Source: Voacanga thouarsii (Eukaryota; Streptophyta; Magnoliopsida; Gentianales; Apocynaceae). Taken from it: a DNA stretch of 64,000 bases. Shown here in pieces: positions 1 to 11,028 of the stretch (positions within the stretch are counted from its first letter, which is position 1; every line of letters begins with the position of its first letter). The notes below the pieces were generated by a model. The model made no database searches and had not been told where the DNA came from. It was given only the letters and a program-made list of their open reading frames with translations. The position numbers were made by a program, and so were the translations under genes. The DNA is taken from NCBI GenBank assembly GCA_026120185.1, contig JANUWF010001217.1, positions 1,269,001 to 1,333,000 of the forward strand. The letters are read 5' to 3'.

Positions 1-3000
1 GCCATCTGCCTTATACTTAACTTTATACACCCACTTGCAACCAATAGCCGTTTTGCCAGAGGGCAATGGAACCAAATGCCAAGTATGATTGGCTTCCAGA
101 GCTGAAATCTCAGATTGCATAGCTTTACACCACTCTGCTGATTGCACAGCTTCAAAATAGTGTTTAGGTTCAATATGAATAGAGGAGTTACTCACAAAAA
201 TAGAAGAAAACTCAAGGGAAGGAAGAATATGGGAACTAGTGTGTGCATGAACATGAGAACAAACATAATCAGAAAGATATGCAGGTGGTGTAGATGTGCG
301 AGTAGACCTGCGTAGCGGCTGAGCTTCTTCAGGAAAATGAGGGGGAGATATGATAGCAGGATTAGTAGTAGAGGAATTAGGTAAGGAGGAAGAAAAAGGA
401 ACTGGTAAGACAGGCAAAGATGAAGAAGAAGTAGATTTAGTAGGAGGATTGAGAAAAGGAAAATGTGATTCTAGAAAGGACACATTTCTAGAGATGAATA
501 TTTCTCTGGAAAAGAAATCAAGTAAAATGTATCCCTTTGTGGTGTGAGAATTACCTAGAAGAACACAAGGCCTACTTCTAGAGTCAAATTTGTGTCTATG
601 AGGAATCAAAGTACACGCATAGACTAGACTGCCAAACACTCTAAGAGAGTTGTAATTAGGAGGTTTGTGATATAAACATTCAAAAGGAGTGTTTCCTTTC
701 AAGATGGATGAAGGAGTAAGATTGATCAAATAAGCTGCATGTTGAACACAATATCCCCAATAAACCAAAGGCACTTGAGACTGAAACCTAAGTGCTCTAG
801 CCACATTAAGAATGTGTTGATGCTTTCTTTCAGCTATACCATTTTGTTCAGGAGTATAAGGACAAGATGTTTGATGTATGATTCCTTTGGATTGATAAAA
901 ATCTTTGAGCTGAAATTCAAGACCATTATCTGATCTTAAAACTTTAACCCTTGTATCAAACTGTGTATTAACATAATTGACAAAGGTTGGAAGCAAAGAA
1001 CTCACTTCAGATTTTTGTTTCATCAAAAACACCCAAGTAAATCTGCTGTAATCATCTACTATGGTAAGGAAGTATTTATGACCAGAAACAGTGACAGTAT
1101 TAAAAGGACCCCAAATGTCAACATGAATTAGATCAAAAATAGAATTGGATACACCAACATGTAAAGGAAAAGACAGCCTATGCTGTTTTGCAAGAGGACA
1201 TATAGGGCAGAATACATCAGTGGTTGGCAAAGTAACATGAGTATTTGTTTTGTGTATCACTGAAAGGTGTTTAGAAGAGAGATGTCCTAGTCTAAAATGC
1301 CAAAGTAAAGATGGATCACTGAGGCTGTTATTGTAAAGAACACAAGCTGCTGATGAATGAACATTTGTCTGACAGAAATCAAAGTAATATAGTCCCGAAG
1401 ATTCTCTAGCTGATCCAATCATCTGTCCATGATGAGGATCCTGAAGAAAGCAAGAATGTTGTTTGAATATGACAGCACAATTAAGTTGCTGAATGAGCTT
1501 GCGTAATGATATCAAATTACAGGAGAACATAGGAACCAAAAGAACATTATAGAGAGTAATAAGAGGTGTCAATTGTACTGTGCCTATGTGTGTGACTTTA
1601 ACCATATTTCCTGTGGGCAGCTTGACAGAAACATATTCTACAAGATGAGAAGTAGTGAAAAATTGTATATCACAACATATGTGATCTGTAGCACCTGAGT
1701 CTAAAATCCAACTGGAAGAAGGAATACCTGTGCATTGAGCTGATTGAGAAGAAGCTGAGAAATCAGCTGTTAATGTGGTAGCTTGATTAACTGAAGGAAT
1801 GGAAGAAATGGTAGTGTTATGAGGTGTAATATGTTGAGACTGAATCAGATTTAACAAGTACTGGTACTGTTCTTGTGTAACATAATTTGAAGCCATTGAA
1901 TCAATAGAGTGATTTTGAATGCTTGCAACTTGATTTCCAGCAATGGTAGAACCAATTTGAACATTCTCTTTACTTTGATTCCCAACATTGTTCCCAACAG
2001 TGTTTGTATCAACCACAGCATTTGCTTGATGAATAATTCCACTCATACTTCTATTATTTTTTGCCTTATATCCAAGAGGAAATCCATGCTTCTTGTAGCA
2101 TCTATCTATAGTATGTCCTTGCATTCCACAGAACACACAATGCAGCACTCGTTTGTTCTGTGCATTGAACCTTTTAAAAGTCTGATTCACAGGATTATTA
2201 GAAACAATCATGTTCCTTCCACTGATACCTCTATTAAACATTCCTGACTGCATGTTCATGGCTCTTTCATTCGGACTTCCATTAAACATCCCAGCAGTTT
2301 GGTCAACCATAGTATTTTTAGCAACAAAAACTTGAGGATTATCAGAATGTGCAGCACTGTAATTCACTGATCTTTCATGTGTAGAAACCATAGAAAAAGC
2401 TTGGTTTATAGTAGGAAAAGGCTGAGTTAAGAGAACCTGTGATTTAATTCCATTATACTCTTCTTTAAGGCCTTTGATGAATCGAATAACAAAATCTGCA
2501 TCATTAGTCATTTTGATTGCTGAAAGTGCAGGACAACTGCATCGTGGCTCACATTTACAGGTAGGAAGAGGCCTTAAATTCAACAATTCCTCCCAAAGGA
2601 TCCTCAGATTTGTGTAATATTCATTCACTGTGGATGTGCCTTGTTTCAAATTATAGATATCTTCCTGTAAATCAGAAATCCTAAAAAAATCCCCTTGAGA
2701 AAACCGTTCACAAAGGTCTGTCCAAACTTCATAGGCTGTATTCATCCGGATCACACTCTGAGCAATTGAAGGTGATACAGCATTCAAGATCCATGACAGA
2801 ACCATATTATTGCACATTTCTCATGTTGCATAAGTCTGATCTCCCTGATCAGGTGCTTTGATTAATCCGTTGACAAAGCTAAGCTTGTTCTTCGAAATTA
2901 AGGCCATTCTCATGGCTCTACACCATTGATGATAGTTTTTCTCAGTTAAAGCCGGTTGAACTAAGACTAAAGAAGGACTTTCACTTGGATGAAGATAAAA

Positions 3001-3033
3001 TGGACTGGAGAGTGATATTTCTGGATTTGCCAT
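1..3033 (-). pseudogene. Copia gag-pol polyprotein, one nonsense codon
   Basis: Encodes the single Copia polyprotein for capsid, protease, integrase and RT. The ATG at 3033 opens a MANPEISLSSP start typical of Copia gag; the frame is open further upstream but without ATG. Seen in order: gag domain, a Cys pair region (CKCEPRCSC), a CCHC zinc knuckle ([14 protein letters not shown], near 2100-2150), protease [10 protein letters not shown] (near 1690-1710), the GAG-pre-integrase motif [10 protein letters not shown], integrase ([21 protein letters not shown]), then the RT start [15 protein letters not shown] at the left edge. Reading every in-frame triplet from 2820 to 1 shows no stop. The only lesion is TGA at 2821-2823, where relatives have Trp (TGG to TGA). 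RT and RNase H lie beyond the window. Confidence 0.9.
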
Positions 3034-3183
3034 GGAATTAAGCAATGAATCAGATAAGTTGAACACAAGTGAGTACCGAGCAAGATGAATCAATCAAATC
3101 AGGTGAATTGAGCACACTGAAGTATTCTCTCAAACACCTGGTAATCAATTTGATTTACTCAGTATCTCAGACGCAATTGTAAA

Positions 3184-3195
3184 GCTCTGATACCA
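3184..3195 (-). other. Primer-binding site, initiator tRNA-Met
   Basis: On the minus strand this reads TGGTATCAGAGC, the exact complement of the 3' end of plant initiator tRNA-Met, and lies directly next to the LTR. It fixes the inner LTR border. Confidence 0.9.
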
Positions 3196-3511
3196 TGAAG
3201 AAATTCATCAACACAACTCACGGCAAGCAAAGAAGAAGAAGTAATGTGCAGAGCAAAAGAAGAATCTGGAAAAATGTGGATTTCATTATATCTCAGAAAT
3301 GTACATAAGGTCTATATATATACAGAAAAAATGGACTCAAAATAATATCAAATGGGATGAATAAATACAATGGAGTGCCAGCTATACAAACTAACTATCT
3401 AGCTGGACAACAAACCAACATCTTAACTATCTTAACTATCCAGGATTCCACGGCTGAGCTTCTTCAGTCTGCTTCTTCTGAGCTTCTTCTTCATGCCTCT
3501 GTATCTTAACA
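3196..3511 (-). repeat. 5' LTR of the Copia element
   Basis: 316 bp starting tgaag and ending taaca on the plus strand (TG...CA in either reading). It abuts the primer-binding site on its inner side and NLR coding sequence on its outer side. It carries a TATA-like promoter. The matching 3' LTR is outside the window, so LTR divergence cannot be measured here. Confidence 0.85.
3313..3322 (-). promoter_or_regulatory. TATA box in the Copia LTR
   Basis: TATATATA-like run on the minus strand inside the LTR, oriented towards gag. It is the likely core promoter of the element's genomic RNA. Confidence 0.55.
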
Positions 3512-4696
3512 TATTGCGAGACTTTTGCATTGCAAAGGGTGAAGAAGAAAGATTTATAAAGGTGATTTCGATGGAACCAAGTTTCGCACACGACTGTCAC
3601 ACATGCTCATCAGAGTGTGCACATTCAACCTGGATGCTGGTATTCTATTCTTGAACATGTTCCACCTGCTTCGCCTGTCCGCTCTCTCATCTCACTTAGT
3701 CTTTCATCCTGTTCTCTTCAATTCGTAATCACATATCAGTCGCACCCCACTCTTGATTATCTTAAACTGCTTCGTGTGTTGCATTTAGATATGAATATGG
3801 TTTTTCGTGGGTTTCCTCAAGGAATAACTGAATTGATTCTTTTGAGATTCTTAGCAATTGCCTGCGAAGGAAGTATTCCACCATCAATAAGGAGACTTGA
3901 GAACCTGGAAACACCTTGCATGCAAACTTCTAGCCAGGGGTCTGTTGATTTACCACTTACTACCATATGGGAAATGCAGAAGCTGAAGCATGTGCATGCT
4001 AAATCAATAAAAATCCCTAAAGAAATTTGCGATGGCATACCTACATGGGAGAATGTTCAATCAATTGCCGTCCTCTGCCTTTTTTATGGAGTAGAATCAG
4101 AAATTTTGTTGAGAAAGATGCCGAACGTTCAGAAACTAAGATGTGTGTTTGAGGTATCGTCTACTGTCACGAATCTGGTTGTGAAATTGGATTTTCTAAC
4201 ACACCTCGAATCACTGGATCTGAGTCATTTCACTATCCGGTTTCCTTGCCACTTCCATTGCCCTCCATTTTCCTTCCCCAAGACTTTGAAGAAACTTACT
4301 TTGAAGGCTTTTTTATTACCATGGAGTGAAATATCACTAATTGCGAAGCTACCCAATCTTGAGGTTCTGAAATTGCATAGTCCTGCGTTTGATGGGAACA
4401 CGTGGAAGGTTGGAGATGAGGAATTCGAAAAACTCAAGTTTTTGCGATTAAGATGGATGAACATTGCAAATTTGGATGCATCTGATGAATCCTTCCCCTG
4501 CCTCCAGCACCTTCAACTAGACCATTGTGACCGCCTTAAGGAGATACCATCTAGATTTGGAAGTATTTCTACTTTGAAGATTATGCAGGTCCAGAATTGC
4601 CGTTCTGCAATAAATAGTTCAGTAACTAAAATTCGAGAAGCGCAAAAGGAGTTTGGAAATGAAGGCCTTGAAGTCCTAATATCTGGAGCATGGTGA
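3512..4696 (+). pseudogene. NLR disease-resistance gene, LRR half, split by Copia
   Basis: Intracellular immune receptor of the CC-NB-ARC-LRR class, closest in style to R1/RPP13-like proteins. Directly after the Copia LTR the frame reads LRDFCIAKGEEERFIKV, the segment that follows the MHD motif at the end of NB-ARC. That frame is left at about 3605-3617, and a shifted frame from 3617 encodes some 359 residues beginning HIQPGCWYSILEHVPP, followed by irregular LRRs (for example LRVLHLDMNM, LESLDLSHF, LEVLKLHSPAF, LQHLQLDHCDRLKEIPSRF) and a typical C-terminal tail, with TGA at 4694-4696. The coiled coil and NB-ARC should lie left of the Copia element, outside the window. Non-functional: split by a transposon and carrying at least one indel. 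Confidence 0.85.
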
Positions 4697-7164
4697 GGGG
4701 CCATAGTGTTCCCGTTTGGATTCATGAGATGCAAGGAACTTTTTCATTTTTTCCCCCTCTTCTATTTTGTTACTATCGCTTATTATGAACTCTTACCAAC
4801 AGCGAGTGCTGAGGTTTTTTATTAATCTTAATTATACTATCATTGAATTGTCACCAAGTCATTTTTGTTATTATAAGTTGAAACTCTCCAAAAAAAGGAT
4901 TGGACATTTTGTTAAATGTTCTCTCAATGATAATTATTGTATCTATAATTATACATTTTGATTTAATTCTTAATCTTTTTGTTATAACCAGAGCAGCTCA
5001 ACAATTGCAAAGAAAGCTAAAATAATAAGACACTAGATTCATGAGTCAGCCTCAATTATATGTAACTAACTTGCCATTTTCCTTAAACTTTTATTTCCAC
5101 ATTTATTTAAATGAGGGAATGGGGATTCTGACCTTCCAGTCTTTCGATAACATGAACACTAGCATTTGATTTCCGTCATGTTTATCTTGTTATAAATTTC
5201 TTTCAATTAATTAATTTGTGTGTATATCTATTTGCATGGTAGAAAGATTGTGGTATGCCTTCTGCTCTTATTCTTGTGTTGGAAATGAAATTAATCTTTT
5301 GTTGGATGATTACATTTGCACACGGTAAAGAAAAATACTACCACGAAGGTGGTGATTTGGGAAGCAAACTATTTGAAAGATGATGGCAACGTGAACAAAT
5401 TTAAGTTTCAATAGGAGCCGTATAGCATGCCATGCAACTTGGCAATTTTTAATTTATTTGTAGTTTTTTTTTATAGTTTACAATGATTTATCTTCATAAT
5501 GAAAAGGACGTATCGTACATGATTAGCACGTCTAATTTTATATATAAATAATTATTTAATTATCATTTCTACTAAACTAAAATAAATATTTAATCTTGTA
5601 CATATATTATTTCAAACTTCTATCACTTTTTTATATAAAATTAAAGTATCATTAACAAATAATCACATATTTTTTCGTTGTATTATCTAGGGTTCTACTT
5701 AAATCAGACAAGATTTTTACCAGATGCAAAATCGATCTGGTCTGTATTTCGATGTGTTTTTCCTTTATTTGATCTGTAATAATATCTTGGTAAAAAGGAA
5801 ACCCGAAACTTATATATTGCTTGGCATGCAGAATTTCAAAAGCCTTAGCCATGTGGTGGTGCCTTCCTTGCCAGCCTAAGACATATTAAAGAAAAAAATT
5901 AAAAAAACCTGTATACTAACGTTTTTTCCTCTCTGGCCATCCTAAAATGGGCAGTTTGGGGACCAACCAAGCACCTCCATTGTCAACCCTGCACCATGAT
6001 AAGGACCACTAGTTAAACACATGGTGCAATTTTTTTATTATTATTAATTTTGGTTCATAAGAAGCAGCATCCGGCAGAGGGAAATTTTGATTTGTATTAT
6101 ATTACAAAGAATTTGTAGTCCTCTGTGAGCACGGACTTGAAACTTGAGCTATATATGAAATTCGGTTTTAGGTTAATTCTTTTTTAAAAAATTTACAATC
6201 TCTATTTTGAAAATAAACATTAAGTAAATCAAGTTTTTTTTTGTAATAATTATAAATTATGAGAGAAGATAAAGCTATTAGCAAGTTTTTGTCTTGGAGA
6301 AAAGTTTGTATTGTGGATAGAGAATTTTATCCGCGCTCGCATTCGTCCTACTCCTTTAATTAGATTTATTATTTATTTTATAATTCCTTATCTAATACGT
6401 ACATTTTTTTTCATTACATATAAATTATTCGAGAAAAACTTTATAACTATAACATATTTGAATAATCAACTTAAGATATATACTATTTTTATTTGCAAAG
6501 AAATTGCTTCACTGTCAACCCCAAATACAATTCAAGTTAGGGTAGACACATGTTGTAGTGGTTGGAATGACACTATAAATGACATCATCCATTACCTATT
6601 TAAGTATTGAAGGGCTTGTCTTCTTCCTATAAAACAAAATATGTATATTGTGGATTTGTTTTATATTGAAGTTATGAGGAAATTGCTTGCATCTACTTGA
6701 GCGCAGGTTTGAAAGTCATGAAGGACATAGAATCTGTTAATTATTTAGTATACTATAGACTAACGATGGCCAGTTTATGGTGCTGAATTTTGGTGAATTT
6801 GAGTGGTTTACATATTTTCGTGTGTAGACGAAGAAATATGATAGTTTAATTGGGCATTGTCTCAATGGATTTATAGATAAATTGAATATTCTATAAGGAT
6901 TAAATTCTTATATTTTATTTAATATTGTTTAACTTTTTTAATTAGCAAAAAAAAAAAAAATTGCATGCCTATCTATATCCATATCTCTCTACTTATGTAT
7001 GAAATATAATGACAACCTAATGATGCAAGATACTTGCAATGCCCAATGGCCCCTCTCCCGACCCAGAAGGGGGGGGAATTCTAGTGTCAATATTTTTGAC
7101 ATTTATTACTACCCAAACCACTTTGTCAAGAAATAGTTGAAATGATAATAATGTTCTCTAACAA
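4697..7164. other. Intergenic DNA, no gene seen
   Basis: AT-rich sequence after the NLR stop codon with no coding pattern, RNA gene or clear transposon end. It has a poly(A) tract near 6947-6960 and a short G run at 7070-7077. Small open frames here (for example 6311-6610) look random. Confidence 0.6.
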
Positions 7165-7169
7165 GTTTT

Positions 7170-7470
7170 TGTTATAAAATTAGGGTAGTGTTAGAATAAA
7201 ATCTTCACATTACGCACTAATAAAACTCTAACTATTTTGCATAAGAATTTCTTTTCAAACTTCTCTCTTTCTTTCTCTCACAATTCTTTCTCTAATCTTT
7301 CTTTCACTAATCTTTCTTTCACAAAATAATGATGTATTACAAGCTTAGAGAATAACTCTATTTATAGAGCTCTAATTAGTGGAATACATCATGGCATACA
7401 TCATCTTCCACTAATCTCAATTAGTGGTGTCTCCACTAAATGGTAGACATCCATAAAAATCTTCTCTAAC
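7170..7470 (-). repeat. 3' LTR, truncated at its 5' end
   Basis: Near-identical to 8759-9043, including the pyrimidine-rich ctttctttctctc block, but missing about 66 bp that the other copy has at 9044-9110. It has a small internal duplication (ctaatctttctttca) absent from the other copy. Confidence 0.85.
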
Positions 7471-8208
7471 ATGCGCCCAAATTGCTTCAGGCCATATAAT
7501 GATTTCTGCAACTTGATGGAGTAATTTTCACGAGGATAATGCTTATATGCTTCAGGCATATGAAATCCTTCGGGGATTTTCATGTAAACATCATTTTCTA
7601 AATTTCCATACAAGTAAGCAGTGACAACATCTAATAGGCGCATATCTATCTTTTCATGTACTGCCAAACTGATAAGATATCGGAGTGTAATAGCATCAAC
7701 AACAAGAGAATAAATTTCATCATAATCAATACCTGGTCTTTATGAAAAACCTTGGGCTACTAATCGCGCTTTATATCGAACGATTTCACTCTTTTCATTA
7801 CTCTTTCGCACAAATATCCATTTGTAGCCAACAGGTTTTACACCTTCTGGTGTTCGAACTGCAGGTCCGAAGACTTCACGTTTTGTCAGTACATTTAACT
7901 CCGATTGAATTGCATTTTTCCATTGCAGCCAATCTTTTTTATGCCGACATTCATCAATTGATATTGGTTCAGGATCATCATTATCCTGTGTAACATCAAG
8001 AGATGTATTGTATGCAAATATATTATCAATAACAGTTTCTATCTGATTCCAACTTCTACCGGAAGTGGTATAATTGATAGAAATTTCAGTGTTACTTTCA
8101 TCAACTTCTAATTCTTTGTTATCAGTTCTCTCTTGGTCTTTATCATTCTTTTCTTCAATATGATCTTCTGGATCATTTAATCCTCTTTTCTTTCGAGGAT
8201 TTTTATCT
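7471..8208 (-). pseudogene. Copia reverse transcriptase fragment
   Basis: Encodes the linker and N-terminal RT: WLQWKNAIQSELNVL, VGYKWIFVRK, YKARLVAQGFS, then LLDVVTAYLYGNLENDVYMK and SLYGLKQ. One in-frame TAA (7739-7741) follows VAQGFS where Gln is expected. The frame ends at GRM where it joins the truncated LTR, so the YVDD active site and RNase H are absent. Confidence 0.82.
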
Positions 8209-8656
8209 TCGAAGCATGAAAGGTGGAGAATGTCTTCTCTAACATATCTTCATCAGTCACTTTTTCTCCGCATAATTTTAATTAAGATGTAATTTTATAC
8301 ATTACGGAGCTATATTCATTCACGATTTTAAAATCTTGCAACCTCAGGTGCAACCATTCATACCGTGCAGTGGGTAGTATGACCATCTTCAGGTGGTCAA
8401 ATCTTTTTTTTAAATTTACCCACAGGACATATGGATCTTTTTCGGTAAGATATTCCATTTTCAAATTTTCATCGAGATGACGACGAATAAAAATCAAAGC
8501 TTTAGCCTTGTGTTGTGCAGATGCACTATTATGTGCTTGAATAGTTTCACTAAGGCCTTCATCATTTAGATGCATTTCTGCATCGAGAACCCATGACATA
8601 TAATTTTTTCCAAAAATATCAAGGGCTACAAATTCGAGTTTAGCGAGGTTAGCCAT
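8209..8656 (-). pseudogene. Copia gag (UBN2-like), broken
   Basis: The ATG at 8656 starts MANLAKLEFVALDI, followed by GKNYMSWVLDAEMHL and the rest of a UBN2/DUF4219-type gag. The frame stops at TAA 8282-8284 where relatives have Gln (CAA to TAA), then continues with LKLCGEKVTDEDMLEKTF and STFHAS. At about 8209 it is joined by deletion to the integrase-RT linker. The nucleic-acid-binding knuckle, protease and integrase are gone. Confidence 0.8.
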
Positions 8657-8758
8657 AGAGATCAATAAATGCGTACCTGTCTTTTGGCTTTGGTAACGGC
8701 AGAAACTCGTGCTTAGTCTTTTGGTTTTTGTACCGGTAGAGACTCGTGCTGATAACAT

Positions 8759-9110
8759 GTTATAAAATTAGGGTAGTGTTAGAATAAAATCTTCACACTA
8801 CACACTAATAAAACTCTAACTATTTTGCACAAGAAATTCTTTTCAAACTTCTCTCTTTCTTTCTCTCACAATTCTTTCTCTAATCTTTCTTTCACAAAAT
8901 AATGGTGTATTACAAGCTTAGATAATAGCTCTATTTATAGAGTTCTAATTAGTGGAATACATCATGGCATACATCATCTTCCACTAATCTCAATTAGTGG
9001 TGTCTCCACTAAATGGTGGACATCCATAAAAATCTTCTTTAATAATTCACATAAATCCATAATTAGTGGAACCTCCACTAATTAATGGAGATTCCAATAA
9101 TTCATCAACA
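8759..9110 (-). repeat. 5' LTR (complete) of the deleted Copia
   Basis: 352 bp starting tgttat and ending tcaaca on the plus strand, next to the GTTTT duplication. It holds short inverted repeats around ccactaat/attagtgg. A primer-binding-site-like sequence (gctgataaca, 8748-8757) adjoins the inner end; it matches initiator tRNA-Met only partly. Confidence 0.85.
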
Positions 9111-9115
9111 GTTTT

Positions 9116-11028
9116 TTAGTAGTACCACTTTTTCCCCTCACAACATTCTATCCTCACGGATATAATTCAATTGGGTCAAACCCTCTTCCTTCTTGTTCTA
9201 ACGGGTTGATGGTCGTAAATTTAAATTTTAATGAGGAGTTTATTCTTGTTAGATTATTCTCAAATCAGATCAAATCGAGATTGAGATATAGTTAGATTAG
9301 TTGAAATATATTTCGAATTTATCGATTGTGAATTTTTAGAGTTGAGAACGTACATCTAGGTACTTGGATTCTTAAAAAAAAAAATGAAAAATGAAAGGTA
9401 GTTACAAGTACCAAATCTGTAGTATTGTGTTCTTTTTTATAGTAGTACGTTAAACTTTTTACAGTGAAATTGCTAATAAAAAAGTTTGAATAGATTAAAA
9501 TATTAATGTCTGGTGACAAAATTTTACCATGAAACAACTATTTTGACAAGGGAAAAATAGTTGTTGAGGCAAAATCCCCAATTATATTAGATTATCACAG
9601 CTGATGTGAGCGTCGCTTGCTTCTATAATACTCTTGAAAATTACTTGTGTTATATTTTATTAATATCATTAAAAAATAAGTAAATATTAAATGTCATGTC
9701 AAACGGCAACAAGAGCACATTGTTTCATCTAGAAGAGCGGGGGACCCCATGGCCCAATTCTTTAAAAAAAAAAATGATTTTTTTAAAAGCAGCAAAATAC
9801 TTCTTCAGCACTCCGCTCCCAACCCCACCAACGATTTTTTTTTTTTTTTTATAATTGTATTCACTAAACATGCATCGATGGATTTGGGATTCCTCTGTTT
9901 CAGGACAAGGAAAAAAGGACTCATGGCCATCTCCTTCGTCGGTGCGACCCCCAAAATTTTAGAGAATGAACTGCTTATGCAAAATGGCACTACATATTAT
10001 AGAGTGATCATTTTTTTTGGAGTAGTTATATTATTATTAATGAAAATGTAATAAGTGTATCTAATTAGAAAATACTATTAAATATATTAAGTTACTATCC
10101 TTAGTTGAGTTATTTAAAATTTTACGTTGAAATTACAATAATGTATTTTTTAAAAATATATTAATGAATCTAAATTATTTCAACTTCTAGTTATCCTAGT
10201 GATTGAGGGGTAATTGATTGCAAATAAACTCAAAGTATTGTGTGATTTGAAAAAAAATAATAATTAAGAAGTCTTCAAATTAATGTCATTAAATGCATTT
10301 TGATGCATGGATTATTAGTTGACCAACAGTTCAATGATTCATGTTTTTTTTTTCCTCCCGTTGGCCCTCAAACAACTTGACACGATTGATTTTTTTTAAA
10401 AAAAATATTTATACTGACAATTTAAATAAATTAATTTTGAATTTTGACTATGAAAATTCAATTTCTTCATCGTATTTTTCTAGTGTCAACAAGTTGAGAG
10501 AGATTCCAGTAACTAGAATCCCAGGATTTCTTTCTAAGGTGGAAAAAACAAAGGAAGAAAACAGTTTTCCTAGGTATAACTCAAAAGAATCTTCCGAAGT
10601 TTTGCTTGATTCATGGACCCAGTGTAAGAAACCAGGGTATCATACAAAGACTTGCTTTATGTGGATGGTGCTGTTTTAAAAATTAACAAAAGCAGAAACC
10701 GAATTTCATCAGAAAATAAAAATAGAAAGAGGAACTTGTGCTGTTGTAAATGAATCATCATCCAAGAAAATAAGCTTGTGTGTAACTACTGCAATTTTCT
10801 GATTCTACCTCAATCATGTAAAATGTGATTCAAGTATTCCTTTTTTTTTTTTTTAATATAGGAATGCAAGCGTGAGGAAAAAAAGGAGGTTATTCCTAGT
10901 CTAAAACCATACCATTTGTGGCTATGGATGGATGAGAAAGATTCCTTGAATTCTACCAGAAGGAAGGAGTTTTAGAACATCAACAGGAATTGAAGAAACA
11001 GAATTTGAGCAGCGTTTGATCAGAAGCA
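9116..11028. other. Intergenic DNA between Copia relic and ATL gene
   Basis: AT-rich, no convincing gene. A 112-codon open frame at 10341-10679 ends in CKKPGYHTKTC, which recalls one half of a Copia gag zinc knuckle but lacks the first Cys and has altered spacing; it may be an old gag scrap. The last few hundred bases lie 3' of the ATL gene and probably include its 3' UTR. Confidence 0.5.

Larger units (their letters stand above)
1..3511 (-). mobile_element. Ty1/copia LTR retrotransposon, 5' portion
   Basis: Reads right to left: LTR (3196-3511), primer-binding site, gag, CCHC knuckle, protease, integrase, then the start of reverse transcriptase, which runs off the left window edge. The right border has the TG...CA form, and the next five bases (3512-3516, tattg) are the expected target-site duplication; the partner lies outside the window. 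The bases after it continue an NLR coding sequence, so the element sits inside that gene. The reading frame is almost undamaged, which suggests a young insertion. The order integrase before RT makes it Copia rather than Gypsy. Confidence 0.93.
7170..9110 (-). mobile_element. Internally deleted Copia element with TSD GTTTT
   Basis: Two LTR copies flank gag and RT pieces, all on the minus strand. The 5-bp target duplication GTTTT is perfect at 7165-7169 and 9111-9115. The 5' LTR is complete. The 3' LTR has lost its first part: the pol frame at GLKQFGRM joins straight into the LTR, so late RT, RNase H, the polypurine tract and the LTR start were removed in one deletion. A second deletion joins gag to the integrase-RT linker. 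Cannot move on its own. Confidence 0.88.

Noticed and set aside
1909..2247. 112-codon plus-strand frame in the first Copia
   Set aside because: Opposite-strand shadow of gag.
7062..7080. G-run as a possible polypurine tract for the Copia at 7.17 kb
   Set aside because: It lies outside the TSD and on the wrong side; the true tract was lost in the deletion.
10341..10679. 112-codon frame ending in a CCHC-like CKKPGYHTKTC
   Set aside because: Only part of a knuckle with wrong spacing and no other gag sequence; too weak for a gene call.
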